Counted from the first letter of the stretch, positions 49,729 to 59,954 are shown. The stretch is 64,000 bases of DNA from Verrucomicrobiaceae bacterium (GCA_027486585.1 JAIXOU010000020.1:1-64000); one strand, 5' to 3'. The notes: generated from the sequence alone by a model not told the origin. Numbers and translations are program-made.

Positions 49729-50651
49729 GGCTTCATGGCCTTCCACTGCGCTCCAACCCGTGGGTTTGACAGGCTGCAAAGCATATGGGTGGCTGCATGA
49801 CGATAACTCGGAAAGGGCACATGCTCGTCTGCGGTCATTGGCTGAAGCTCATCGACATGTAGCGGCAGCTCCGCATGTGGCAGACTGAGATGCAGATGAT
49901 GCACGCCGTGAAACGGCTCGTGAAGTAGCGTGAAGGCCACCAGTCGTCCCCACCAGCCATCCGCGATGATATTCCTCGTCGCGCTATTCACCGTGCCGCC
50001 AGTCAAACCGACGTGTTCGATGTATTTGCGCCACGTCTGCAGGTTCGCGGCCAGAAAGGCTGGCGCCAGGTACATCGACAGAAAATAGCGCCACACGCCC
50101 GCATAAGAGACTGCTGCTAGGATGCCGCTCCACACCACGACCATCAGCGCCAGCTCAATCCAGATGCGCCGCCGCACTTTCTTGCTGCGAATCGGTGAGC
50201 CGCTGCGCAAGAAGGAACGCAGAAACAAAAACGGCGTGTAAAACAACCCCAGCGTCAGTTCCAGCACTGCCGCCAGAACTCGCACCCATCGTGGCTTGCT
50301 GGTGAAAACAAATGGCCATAGCTCCTCATCGCGCTCCGTGGCAAAGTAAGCGTGATGCGACTGGTGCGCCGCCCGGTAGAGACTGAAGCTCATGAAGCTG
50401 AAGACGCCCAGCAGCACGCCATCAAATTCATTGAAGCGCCTGTTCTTCCTCAGCAGGCCGTGCGTCGCCTCATGCAGTCCTACCGCCGCTCCATGCATGA
50501 AATGGCTCGCCAGCAGCACTAACGGCACCACGATCCAAAGTGAGGCTTCACGATACAAGGCCACGCCGAGTGCGATCTCGGTGAAGAGAACGAGAAAGAC
50601 TAATATTTGGAAGGCTGAGCGGCTCAGCCAGTTCGGTACAGGTGTGGTCAT
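49725..50651 (-). CDS. Membrane fatty acid desaturase/hydroxylase (308 aa)
   Basis: Three His boxes define the di-iron membrane family: HEATHG, HQSHH (ALYRAAHQSHHAYFATERDEE) and HGVHHLH (FHGVHHLHLSLPHAE), separated by about four membrane helices. The enzyme uses O2 and reduced ferredoxin or cytochrome to desaturate or hydroxylate an acyl chain or carotenoid. It lies between the acyltransferase and the ABC genes, so the substrate is probably the polyketide or its partner acyl chain. 6 nt separate it from the acyltransferase gene. Confidence 0.9.
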   Translation of the reverse strand: MTTPVPNWLSRSAFQILVFLVLFTEIALGVALYREASLWIVVPLVLLASHFMHGAAVGLHEATHGLLRKNRRFNEFDGVLLGVFSFMSFSLYRAAHQSHHAYFATERDEELWPFVFTSKPRWVRVLAAVLELTLGLFYTPFLFLRSFLRSGSPIRSKKVRRRIWIELALMVVVWSGILAAVSYAGVWRYFLSMYLAPAFLAANLQTWRKYIEHVGLTGGTVNSATRNIIADGWWGRLVAFTLLHEPFHGVHHLHLSLPHAELPLHVDELQPMTADEHVPFPSYRHAATHMLCSLSNPRVGAQWKAMKP

Positions 50652-50657
50652 CAGGGG

Positions 50658-52010
50658 TCAGATAAAGGTCCGGCTGTCTGGCGAGGCGCAGACGGCGGTA
50701 AGGACGGTGAGAAAGAGGCGATGCAGCTCTTCGATCTCCGCTTGCGAAAAACGAGTCCAGCGGAACAGCCAGACGACCTCCAGGCCATCACCTGCCTCGG
50801 TGATTTCGCAGGCGAGATCGAAGCGCGGCGTTCCTGTGGAACGTACCTTGAGCTGAACTGAAAACCCAGCCACCGCCAGATCCGGCACGGGCTGGTTTTG
50901 CAGCGCGAAACGCACCACATAGATTGGATTACGTCCCGGAAGTCGAGGTGGATCGAGCGCGCTCACGAGTTCGGCAAAGGGCATGGCATTGGCAAAGCAA
51001 TCCATCGTCGATTGATGCACAGCGCGGAGGCTGTCTGAAAAGGTGCGACTATCATCCACCTGTCCGCGCAAAGGCACGATGCTGGAGAAGTAGCCCATTG
51101 TCTCGCGCACTTCCTGACGTGCTCGATTTGCCACCGGAGTTCCCACCACGATGTCCGCCACACCTGTCCAGCGCGACAGCGTGATTTGAAAGGCGGCGAG
51201 CAGAGTGCTGAACAGTGTCGCGCTGGTTCGTCGCGCCAATTCACGCACGGCGAGACCCAGTTCGGCGGACACTCCTGCAATGCGCCGCTGCAATTGATCT
51301 GATTCATCCAGTGCATCCGCGCGATCATCCCAAAGCCTTGTGGAACCAGCGAGACATGCTTTCCAAAACGTCGCTCGTTGTTCCAGCAGTGCTGGTTGCC
51401 AAAGAGTCCGCTCAGAAGCACCCCAGGCCGTGTAGGAAAGCGCCACAGGCGGCAACTCGCCGCTGGAACCCAACAGCACCTGCGCATAAGCCAAATACAA
51501 ATCCTGCACTAAAACGCCGAGTGACCAGCCATCGGCAATCGCATGATGAATCGCCACCACGAGCACATGATCCGTCGGCGAGCGCCGCAGCACCTCCACG
51601 CGATACAGCGGCCCTTGCACGAGATCGAAAGGCGCATCAAAGGTTTCACGCGCGGCGGCATCCAGGGCTTCAGAGCTTGTGGATGATGATGGCAGGTCAC
51701 GAAATCGCATCACCGGCTCGCTCTGTGCCTGAATCATCTGCACCGCCTGGCCTTTGCTCGGCAAGAAGGACAGCCGCAGCACCTCATGCCGGTTCACCAC
51801 ACGCTGCATCGCAGCAATGCAGTCCTGCGCGGTGATCGCACCTTTGATTTCGATGAGGCAGCAAATCGTGTTTGTCTGATCCGCCACAGGCACCGGAGAT
51901 GCCTCCCACATCTCCCTCTGCGGAAAAGTCAGCGGATGCAGCGAAGCCTTGCCACTATCGAGCCAACGCTTCAGTCGCGTGCGCTTGTCCTCAATGACCA
52001 TCTCGATCAA
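50658..52010 (-). CDS. HHxxxDG acyltransferase/condensation-domain protein (450 aa)
   Basis: Residues 155-161 read HHAIADG, the catalytic motif of NRPS condensation domains and PapA-type acyltransferases (VVAIHHAIADGWSLG). Other blocks match the fold: HPLTFPQREMWEAS, VNRHEVLRLSF, VADIVVGTPVANRARQEVRETMGYFSSIVPLRG (the C-domain bridging motif), and ATLFSTLLAAFQITLSRWTG. The length of 450 is a single stand-alone domain, with no A or T domain. It starts by ATGA overlap with the PKS, which has no thioesterase, so this protein probably moves the polyketide onto an alcohol or amine acceptor, as PapA5 does for PDIM. Acceptor unknown. Confidence 0.88.
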   Translation of the reverse strand: MIEMVIEDKRTRLKRWLDSGKASLHPLTFPQREMWEASPVPVADQTNTICCLIEIKGAITAQDCIAAMQRVVNRHEVLRLSFLPSKGQAVQMIQAQSEPVMRFRDLPSSSTSSEALDAAARETFDAPFDLVQGPLYRVEVLRRSPTDHVLVVAIHHAIADGWSLGVLVQDLYLAYAQVLLGSSGELPPVALSYTAWGASERTLWQPALLEQRATFWKACLAGSTRLWDDRADALDESDQLQRRIAGVSAELGLAVRELARRTSATLFSTLLAAFQITLSRWTGVADIVVGTPVANRARQEVRETMGYFSSIVPLRGQVDDSRTFSDSLRAVHQSTMDCFANAMPFAELVSALDPPRLPGRNPIYVVRFALQNQPVPDLAVAGFSVQLKVRSTGTPRFDLACEITEAGDGLEVVWLFRWTRFSQAEIEELHRLFLTVLTAVCASPDSRTFI

Positions 52011-55000
52011 ACGCGCACCTCCAGCACTTCTGCCTGAATGTGAATGGGGCGATCCGTGGTCGTAGATCCAAGCAACTGATCCAAATCATCATCAGAGATC
52101 GAATCCAGGTCCACGTCTTCAGCGGCGACTGGCTCGGCGACGATCTTTATTGTTTTCGATGGGGCCGCGCCCATGTGTTCGGCAATCAGAGTCGCGATCT
52201 GGCCGATGGTGCGGGCTTTCATCAGACTGGCGGGTGGTAATGCGACGCCGATGGAGCTTTCGATGGAGTTTTCGATCTCGACAGCCATCAGCGAATCGAG
52301 GCCGAGGTCGGTGAGGGGTTGATCGAAGCGCAGACCTTCGGGTTTCACACGTAACACGGAACCTACGACATCGCGCACGGCTTGGCCGATGACTTCGGTG
52401 CGGTCTGCGGGAGCGGCGGACTCGATTTTGAGCCGCCAATCGCTTTTGGCACCGCTTGTTTCGGGTGCATCGACTCCAGCGGCGTAGATGCGTTCCAGCA
52501 GCGGACTTTCCTGGCCGCCACGATAGGATTGACGCCACTTCGACCAGTCCACACGCATCGCCAGCGCCTGCGTGGCTCCGGCATTCAGGAAGGACTCCAC
52601 CAATGTGACAACTTGGACGGGTGAAAGCGGTGTCGTGCCGTGAAGGGCAAGATATTCGGCCACGCGTTCGTTGCGGGCCACATAGCCTTCGCCGCCGAGT
52701 GCACCCCAATTGATCGACAGCGCAGGCAGACCGAGAAAATGGCGGTGATGAGCAAGAGCATCGAGAAAAGCATTTGCGGCGGCATAGTTGGCCTGCGCGG
52801 AATTGCCAAAGACACTCGCCAGCGAGGAGAACATCACAAAGCAATCCAAGTCCATGCCAAGCGTGCCTTCATGCAGCAGCCAAGCTCCGTGCGCTTTAGG
52901 TGCGATGACTTTCATCATTCGATCACGCGTAAGCGAAGCCATGGGCGCATCGTCGATGACCATCGCAAGATGGAACACACCTCTTAAAGGATGCCCGAGC
53001 GATGCGATGTCTCCAAGCACACGCTTCACATCCATCGCTGAGCCAGCATCGGCCTTAATGACCTGCACATTGACGCCACGAGCACGCAATTTGGTCACGA
53101 AGGCTGTGGCTGCGGGTGTGGAAGCCCCGCTGCGGCTGGTGAGCACGAGGTGTTTGGCACCACAGTCAGCCAACCATTCGGCCATGACTTTACCAAAACC
53201 ACCAAAGGCTCCGGTGATCAGATAAGCGCCGTCTGGATTCACTTCAAAGGCTGGGACCAGCGGTTCGCCACGCCTTGCGACGAAAGGTTCGGGGAAGGAC
53301 ACGATGACTTTGCCGGTGTGTTTGCCCTGCGCCATCAGGCGGAAGGCGGAGTCGATGCGGCAAGCTGGGAAGGAGCGGAAGGGCAGCGGTTGCAGCGCCT
53401 TTTGCTCAACCAACTCGGCGATGGTTTCCAAGATCTGACGCGTGCGTTTTTCATCGCCACTGAAGATCGCGTCCATCGCGACGACATGGAAAGAGGCGTT
53501 CTTCCGCAACGGCCACAGCGGGATGCGGCTGTTTTGGTAGATGTCGCGTTTGCCGATCTCGATGAAGCGTCCGAACTGCGCGAGACAGGAAAGGCCCATC
53601 GGGATGGCTTCGGCGGCGAGTGCGTTCAGCACCACATCCACGCCTTTGCCATCGGTGAGTTCCATAACGGCTTCCGCAAAGTCAGCGCGACGCGAATCGA
53701 TGACGTGCTTCACGCCAAGGACGGTGAGCAGCGAGCGTTTGGCCGCGCTGCCAGCACTGGCAATGACTTCCGCGCCGAGATGGTGCGCGATTTGAATCGC
53801 CGCCATGCCCACGCCGCCTGCGCCTGCATGAACGAGCACTCGCTCGCCCGGTTGCAACTGCGCCACGGTTTTCAGTGCATGCCAGGAGGTCATAAAGACC
53901 ACGGGCAGCGTCGCTGCTTCTTCAAACGACAAGCCATCGGGGATGATGCGCACATCACCAGCACGCGCCATGGAGTCAGTTGCGAGTCCGAACACGGCGA
54001 GGCCAAACACGCGGTCGCCAGCCTTCACATGGGTGACTCCAGCACCGACGGTTTTCACCACACCGGCCACTTCATCGCCAAAAATGCGAGCATCGGCTGT
54101 CTCAGCCGGATAAAGCGCCAGCGCCTTGAGCACATCGCGGAAATTCATGCCAGCGGCCTTCACATCGATCACCACCTCACCTACGCCACAGGGCGGCAGC
54201 GCGAATGGCACGAGACGCAAGGCATCAAGCAAGCCGCGCTCGCGAGATTCGAGTCTTAGAGGCACGTTGCGATCCAAGACCTGCTCTCGCGGTTCCAAAC
54301 CGCGAGTGACGCGGCGGACATAGCGTGCTTCGCCTCGGAAGGCGATCTCACGCTCGGTGTCTTGTTGCAGCAGCTCATTCCAAAGCAGTGCAGTGTCCGT
54401 GGTCGTCGTTTCGGACGGCAGATCAATGCTGCGGCAAGTGAAGTTGTTGTGCTCATTGGCGATCACACGCATCAGGCCGATGGATGGAGCTTGAGAGAGG
54501 GAGATGTCGTTGTTTCTACCTATAGGCTGGGCAGAACGTGTAATGACATCGAGATGCAGTTTAGCTGTTGGATGGATAAGCTCGATGGCCTGTGTCAGAT
54601 TAAACAAGGCGTCGGTGCCGAGCATGGCGTCGCCTGGATCGGACTCATCGAGACTCCACAGGAAGACAAAGCGCTCAGGGGCTTCATCGGCGCAGGCTTG
54701 CAGGAGTTGTTTCCAATCTTCGGACGCTTCGCCCCGCAGGGTGAATGCGTCTGCTGCTTCGGACTCGAACGCACCACCACGATAGGCGATGCGACAGCGA
54801 ACACCGCTGTGGCGCAACTGCATGGCGAGTTTTTCGCCAAGACCAGACGAATCAGCGAATACGAGCCAGGACTTCTCGGCAGGCGCTTCGACAATCACTG
54901 GTGCTATCGTGATTGGCTCGCTCCATGGTTTGCGAGCCATGAGGCCGATGAGGCTTTCACCGCCTTGGGAGCGGATCAGGCCCGAAAGCGAGGCTGTTTC

Positions 55001-58000
55001 GCTGAATCCAGTTTCGCCGAGCACTTTCTGCCATTGCTCGCGCTCCAACAGCGGATGATGCGGACGGAGGTCGCGATCTGTGAAGCGCCACCAACCGCTG
55101 GTGAGGCCAAAGACGGCGTTTAGCCACAAGTGGGGCGTGGCGACATCGACAAAGAGCAAGCTGCCACCAGAGGCGAGAAGGTCATTGATGTTGCGAAGTG
55201 CGACGCGCACATCGCTGACAGCATGGATCACATTGGTGCCGAGAATGATGTCAAAAGAGCCGAGATCGAACTCTTGTTCGTTGCCTGGCTTTTCGAGATC
55301 GAAGGTGTGAAACTCGACTTCGGGATAAGCGGCCAGCTTTTGACGCGCAGCTGGGAAGAAGGCGGCGGAAACATCGCTGAAGACATAGGAATGCACGCCG
55401 CGCTCAATGATCGGCAGCACCTGAGAGGCGAGGCCGCCGGTGCCGGCGCCGATTTCCAGAATGCGCAGGCCGCGTCCTTCAGGAAGCTGACGCGCAGCCT
55501 CGGCCACCGCGCTGCCGATGGCGGCAAGCCAGGGACTCGTGACGAGGCCATCGCCATAAAATTGATCAAGCAAATCAGCGCCGCCGCTGGTGAACAAGAC
55601 CTGCACGGCCTCTTTTTCGCCACGCATGATGGGACCGAGTTCCGCGCATGTGGCACCGCAGAGCAAGGCCTCCGGCAGATGGCCTGGATACTTGCCGAGA
55701 CTCTCACTGAGCAGTTCATCCGCGCTGTCAGCTGCTTCCGTGAACTCAGGCGTGGTTTGATAGCTACCCTGTTCTTTGGTGAGCAAATTCAATAACACCA
55801 AATTGTCTGCGAGTTGCTCAAATGAGCGATGCATGGACTGCGCTACGCTGAGCGATTCGGCAGTGAAGAATTCATCTTCGGTGCAGCCAGCGCCCATGTC
55901 TCGCAGACCATTCGCGACTTGCGCGGCAGTGAGTTTGTCGCCTGCGGCACTGGCGGCATCCAGATTGCCACGGCCACGCATGTCGAGCACTTCATCCAGC
56001 GCATGCTGTGCCGCTTCATGCAGACGACTCAATGCCACAGGTGCAGGAGAAGCGGCGCGAGGACTTGTGGGACGCTTTTCCCAAGCAACGTGGTAAGTCA
56101 CATCGCGGCCTTTGCCGGTTTTACCCGTGCGTTTGGCCCCTTCCACGCTGATGGCGCGGAAGCCGTCGATGCGCACGCAGGGCTTGCCGGATTCATCAAA
56201 GAGTTCGATACCGCCTTCGACAAACTCATCGTTGGCCTGCTTCACACCGGCACGCACGAGACTCGATGCTCCGGGCGAACGTAGGAATAAGATGCGGGCA
56301 AAGCGCACAGGCAACCGCAGCCCGGCGGTGCGGCCCTCAATCGTCGCGGCACCGGCGGAGAAGATTTGCAGCGCACCGTCAAAGAGCACGGGATGCAGCG
56401 GATACTCGGACGCACGCGACGCAATCGCTTGGCCCAATGAAACACGACCAGAGGACTTGCCAGCGCCTGCGGACAGCTCGCGGATGGGGCGGAATTCCTC
56501 GCCGTAGCGCAGGCCCATGTCGGCCATGTGACCGTAGAAGGTATCGAGGCCGACGTTTGGCAAAGTGGATGTCTCCCAAGCCGATGTGGCGAAAGATGAC
56601 TCGGTGCGTTCGCCGCGCATGCAGCCGACGACATGTGTGGACCATGAAGCCCCGGCTTCAAATTTGCTCTGAATCGAGAACGTGCGCTCCGCGATATCAT
56701 AACTCAGCTCAAGCAGCAGGCCGGACGGTGGATCGGGCAGAATGAGAGGCTTGCGGATCTCGAAGTCCTCAATGACGAAGGCTTTGCCCTCAAACAACTG
56801 CACACCGGCTTCGAGCACCATTTCGACAAAGCCTGCGGCGGGAAAGATGATGAGGTTTTCGACACGATGATCCTTCAGGAAGGCCATGTGGCGATTGTCG
56901 AGTCGTGTGATCCATGTCGGCATGGCACGCGCGAGCTGGACATCAAGCAATCCGCGACCACCAGGAGCCAGACGACCCTCGCGCATGTCGGCGGATTCAT
57001 TCCACCAGCGTGCTTTGTCCCATGAGTATGTCGGCAGCGTAAGAAGACGACGTGATGGCGTTAGCGCCTTGAAGTCGAGCACGACACCGGCAAGGTGCAG
57101 ATCCATCGCGGTTTCGAGCAAGGATTCGTGCTCGCGTTCGCGCCGTGTCGATGCCAGCACGGTGCTTTCGCCGAGACATTCCTGAATGGAACGTACCAGC
57201 GCAGGATGAGCGCCGATTTCGAGCCAGGCATCGACGCCAAATTCTGACAATGCGGCAATCGCCGAGGCGAACTCGACTGGTTGCCGCACGCCGCGCGACC
57301 AGTGGCCCGCATCGCATGATGCGCCATCAAGACGCTGACCCGTGACGGTGCTGAAGAACGGAAGTCTCTCGGGCGTGGGCGTGAGATCAGCCATCGCTGT
57401 CTTTAAGGCATCAGCGGCGGGCTGCATCATCGCGTGATGGAAGGGATGACTGACTTGCAAGAAGCGGGCAAAGACGCCTTTTGATTCCAGTTCGGCAGCA
57501 ATGACTTCCAGCGAGGTCTTCAAGCCCGACAACGTCAACGAGCGAGGGCCATTGAACGCGGCGATGCTCACTGTGCGATCGTGTTTGGCGATCACCGCAC
57601 GAGCTTCGTCGGGACTCATGCCGACGGCGAGCATGGTGCCACCAGCAGCCTCACACTCATCCATGAAACGACCGCGCAGCACGATGATCTTCGCGGCCTG
57701 ATCAAGGGTGAGGATGCCAGCGATACAAGCTGCGGCGACTTCACCCACACTGTGCCCGACGACAGCCGCAGGCTGAACTCCCCAAGACTGCCAAAGCGCT
57801 GCTTGTGCCATCTGCATGGCGAAGATCGCAGGCTGCGAGATCTCGGTGCGCTGCATCTTTGTTTCGGTCTCGGGGCGATTGAGTTCGTCCATCAGTGAGA
57901 ACTTGGCCCAAGGACGCATGGCCTTGTCGCAGGCCTCGATCATGCGTTTGAAGACCGGTTCATGCTGCATGAGTTCACGGCCCATGCCCTGCCATTGCGG

Positions 58001-59695
58001 TCCTTGACCGCTCATGACAAAGACTACACGCGTGGCTTGTTCGGGACGCGGTGTGAAGGCGGTGCGCATACGCGGGCCGGGCTGTCCGGTCGAGAAGGCG
58101 CTGAGCTCCTGCACCATCTCGCCAATTGTGCGGGAGGTGAGCGCGAGGCGATGCGAGTGATGGTTCCGCCGCACACCGAGCATGTAGGTCAGATCAGGGA
58201 GCAGTGGCGAGCTGCCATTGAGCTTCGAGTGATCATCCAGCCACACGCTCAATTGCCACGCCGAGGCACGCAATGCCTCCTCGGAGCGTGCAGACAACGT
58301 CAAAGGCCAAGCTCGGCTTGTATCAGGTGTCACGTGAGCCCTTGGTGCCAACTTCGGGGCTTCAGAGAGAATCACATGTGCATTGGAACCTCCGAAGCCG
58401 AAGGAATTGATGCCAGCAAGCCGCGTGGCACCATTTCCGGGAAAGGTTTCATTCGCCACAGGCATGCGCAGTTTCAGCGCGGTGAAATCAATGTGTGGAT
58501 TTGGCGTGTCAAAGTGGAGACTGGCCGGGATGCGTCCGTGTTTGAGCACTAACGCAGCTTTGACAAGGCCAGCGACGCCAGAGGCGGTTTCCAAGTGACC
58601 GAGGTTCGTCTTCACCGAGCCAATGACAAGCGGATTGGCATCGGTGCGGTCGGCGCAGAGTGCTTCAGCCAGTGCGTGCGCTTCAATGGGGTCGCCCACG
58701 GCGGTTCCGGTGCCGTGAGCTTCGACGTAACCGATTTGTGAAGGTTTGACGCCTGCAAAGACACACGCATCGCGAACGAGACGCGCTTGCGCTTCTGGGC
58801 TTGGCAAAGAGATGCCATTCGTGTGGCCATCCGAATTCACCGCTGAGCCGACGATAACCGCATGAATGGGATCGCCATCGGCGATGGCTTCGGAGAGCTT
58901 TTTCAAGAGCACCATCCCCGCGCCTTCACCACGCACGAAGCCATTAGCCGAGGCATCGAATGCTTTGCATTTGCCTTCGGGAGAAAGCATTCCGGCTTGC
59001 GAGAAGCCGATGAAACCATCCGGCGTGATCATCACAGTCACGCCGCCCGCCATCGCGGTTTTGCAATGACCGGCCAGGATGTGCTCACAGGCCACATGCA
59101 CGGCGGTGAGCGCAGAGGAGCAAGCTGTGTCCATCGCGATGCTCGGTCCGGTGAGGTTTAGGCAATAGGAGATGCGATTCGCCGCGATGCTGTGCGCACT
59201 CCCTGTGGGTGTGTGTGCACTGATGCCCGCACGATCCGTGGCAGTGTGTTGCAAGCCTTGGTAATCATTGTGCGAGATGCCAACGAAAACACCGATGTCC
59301 GTGCCCTTGTCGAGATCGAGCACCACGCCAGCATCTTCGATGGCTTCATACGCTGTTTCGAGCAACAAGCGCTGCTGCGGATCGATGTAAGGTGCCTCAC
59401 GTGGCGAGATGCCGAAGAACTGTGGATCGAACTGGTCAATGCCATCAATAAAGCCGCCGCGTTTGGCGACTGTCTTGCCGACGATGCCAGGTTCCGCATC
59501 GTAGAAGCGCTCCACATTCCAGCGATCCGCTGGCACATCGCCCACGGCCTCGCGCCCATCTTCCAGCAGCTTCCAGAACGACTCTGCGTCTTTCACCCCA
59601 CCAGGGAAACGGCAGCCGATGCCAATGATCGCGATGCCCTCCTTGTTTGGCGTTGCAGACTGGGTCGGTGAAGCTGGATGGGCGAGTGTAGGCAT
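52007..59695 (-). CDS. Single-module highly reducing type I polyketide synthase, KS-AT-DH-MT-ER-KR-ACP (2562 aa)
   Basis: Domains by motif (residues approximate): KS 17-440 with DTACSSAL (Cys about 188), VEAHGTGTAVGDP and KTNLGHLE; AT about 550-870 with GHSVGE (Ser about 648) and SHPFHH, a malonyl-type loop. DH about 920-1200 starts LKDHRVENLIIFPAAG, with a second motif HPVLFDGALQ. C-methyltransferase about 1370-1600 has LEIGAGTGGLAS and a TDRDLRPHH end. ER about 1785-2110 has VLVHAGAGGVGMAAIQIA. KR about 2130-2310 has LITGAFGGFGK and NYAAANAFLDAL. ACP about 2455-2525 has LGLDSLMAVE. All reductive domains plus MT suggest a saturated, methyl-branched chain, possibly iterative. No thioesterase: release is likely by the downstream acyltransferase. 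No phosphopantetheinyl transferase is in the window. Confidence 0.93.
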   Translation of the reverse strand: MPTLAHPASPTQSATPNKEGIAIIGIGCRFPGGVKDAESFWKLLEDGREAVGDVPADRWNVERFYDAEPGIVGKTVAKRGGFIDGIDQFDPQFFGISPREAPYIDPQQRLLLETAYEAIEDAGVVLDLDKGTDIGVFVGISHNDYQGLQHTATDRAGISAHTPTGSAHSIAANRISYCLNLTGPSIAMDTACSSALTAVHVACEHILAGHCKTAMAGGVTVMITPDGFIGFSQAGMLSPEGKCKAFDASANGFVRGEGAGMVLLKKLSEAIADGDPIHAVIVGSAVNSDGHTNGISLPSPEAQARLVRDACVFAGVKPSQIGYVEAHGTGTAVGDPIEAHALAEALCADRTDANPLVIGSVKTNLGHLETASGVAGLVKAALVLKHGRIPASLHFDTPNPHIDFTALKLRMPVANETFPGNGATRLAGINSFGFGGSNAHVILSEAPKLAPRAHVTPDTSRAWPLTLSARSEEALRASAWQLSVWLDDHSKLNGSSPLLPDLTYMLGVRRNHHSHRLALTSRTIGEMVQELSAFSTGQPGPRMRTAFTPRPEQATRVVFVMSGQGPQWQGMGRELMQHEPVFKRMIEACDKAMRPWAKFSLMDELNRPETETKMQRTEISQPAIFAMQMAQAALWQSWGVQPAAVVGHSVGEVAAACIAGILTLDQAAKIIVLRGRFMDECEAAGGTMLAVGMSPDEARAVIAKHDRTVSIAAFNGPRSLTLSGLKTSLEVIAAELESKGVFARFLQVSHPFHHAMMQPAADALKTAMADLTPTPERLPFFSTVTGQRLDGASCDAGHWSRGVRQPVEFASAIAALSEFGVDAWLEIGAHPALVRSIQECLGESTVLASTRREREHESLLETAMDLHLAGVVLDFKALTPSRRLLTLPTYSWDKARWWNESADMREGRLAPGGRGLLDVQLARAMPTWITRLDNRHMAFLKDHRVENLIIFPAAGFVEMVLEAGVQLFEGKAFVIEDFEIRKPLILPDPPSGLLLELSYDIAERTFSIQSKFEAGASWSTHVVGCMRGERTESSFATSAWETSTLPNVGLDTFYGHMADMGLRYGEEFRPIRELSAGAGKSSGRVSLGQAIASRASEYPLHPVLFDGALQIFSAGAATIEGRTAGLRLPVRFARILFLRSPGASSLVRAGVKQANDEFVEGGIELFDESGKPCVRIDGFRAISVEGAKRTGKTGKGRDVTYHVAWEKRPTSPRAASPAPVALSRLHEAAQHALDEVLDMRGRGNLDAASAAGDKLTAAQVANGLRDMGAGCTEDEFFTAESLSVAQSMHRSFEQLADNLVLLNLLTKEQGSYQTTPEFTEAADSADELLSESLGKYPGHLPEALLCGATCAELGPIMRGEKEAVQVLFTSGGADLLDQFYGDGLVTSPWLAAIGSAVAEAARQLPEGRGLRILEIGAGTGGLASQVLPIIERGVHSYVFSDVSAAFFPAARQKLAAYPEVEFHTFDLEKPGNEQEFDLGSFDIILGTNVIHAVSDVRVALRNINDLLASGGSLLFVDVATPHLWLNAVFGLTSGWWRFTDRDLRPHHPLLEREQWQKVLGETGFSETASLSGLIRSQGGESLIGLMARKPWSEPITIAPVIVEAPAEKSWLVFADSSGLGEKLAMQLRHSGVRCRIAYRGGAFESEAADAFTLRGEASEDWKQLLQACADEAPERFVFLWSLDESDPGDAMLGTDALFNLTQAIELIHPTAKLHLDVITRSAQPIGRNNDISLSQAPSIGLMRVIANEHNNFTCRSIDLPSETTTTDTALLWNELLQQDTEREIAFRGEARYVRRVTRGLEPREQVLDRNVPLRLESRERGLLDALRLVPFALPPCGVGEVVIDVKAAGMNFRDVLKALALYPAETADARIFGDEVAGVVKTVGAGVTHVKAGDRVFGLAVFGLATDSMARAGDVRIIPDGLSFEEAATLPVVFMTSWHALKTVAQLQPGERVLVHAGAGGVGMAAIQIAHHLGAEVIASAGSAAKRSLLTVLGVKHVIDSRRADFAEAVMELTDGKGVDVVLNALAAEAIPMGLSCLAQFGRFIEIGKRDIYQNSRIPLWPLRKNASFHVVAMDAIFSGDEKRTRQILETIAELVEQKALQPLPFRSFPACRIDSAFRLMAQGKHTGKVIVSFPEPFVARRGEPLVPAFEVNPDGAYLITGAFGGFGKVMAEWLADCGAKHLVLTSRSGASTPAATAFVTKLRARGVNVQVIKADAGSAMDVKRVLGDIASLGHPLRGVFHLAMVIDDAPMASLTRDRMMKVIAPKAHGAWLLHEGTLGMDLDCFVMFSSLASVFGNSAQANYAAANAFLDALAHHRHFLGLPALSINWGALGGEGYVARNERVAEYLALHGTTPLSPVQVVTLVESFLNAGATQALAMRVDWSKWRQSYRGGQESPLLERIYAAGVDAPETSGAKSDWRLKIESAAPADRTEVIGQAVRDVVGSVLRVKPEGLRFDQPLTDLGLDSLMAVEIENSIESSIGVALPPASLMKARTIGQIATLIAEHMGAAPSKTIKIVAEPVAAEDVDLDSISDDDLDQLLGSTTTDRPIHIQAEVLEVRV

Positions 59696-59801
59696 GTAAA
59701 TAAAAGAAAAAGTTCACGGCCCCGCTGCATGAAGCCGCCACCACCGTTCGATCCGAATCAGCTGTGGTTTGCCTAGTTACCCGACCCGCCATTTATCTGC
59801 C

Positions 59802-59817
59802 ATGGGGTGAAACCCTA
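59802..59817 (-). promoter_or_regulatory. Stress palindrome, PKS operon
   Basis: Gene-sense TAGGGTTTCACCCCAT, identical to the oleate hydratase copy, then GGCAGATAAATGG. It is 106 nt from the PKS ATG 59695, longer than usual; no smaller gene is seen in between. Confidence 0.7.
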
Positions 59818-59954
59818 CCTGGTGCGTTGGCTCGCACAGGGTAGCTCCAAGAGACGTAGTGCTCGGTTGTATTGGAACGCAGGCCGTCGGGCGCAAGGAC
59901 GAGGACAAAAGCCGCCCCATCTAAAGCTCTGGTAGCGTAGCTCCGATGGCATGG

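Noticed and set aside
53150-54259. 369-aa plus-strand ORF inside the PKS
   Set aside because: It is antisense to the ER/KR domains, which show every catalytic motif.
59445-59792. 115-aa minus ORF starting near the PKS palindrome
   Set aside because: It runs through the PKS start in another frame and shows no domain; the long leader is a better reading.
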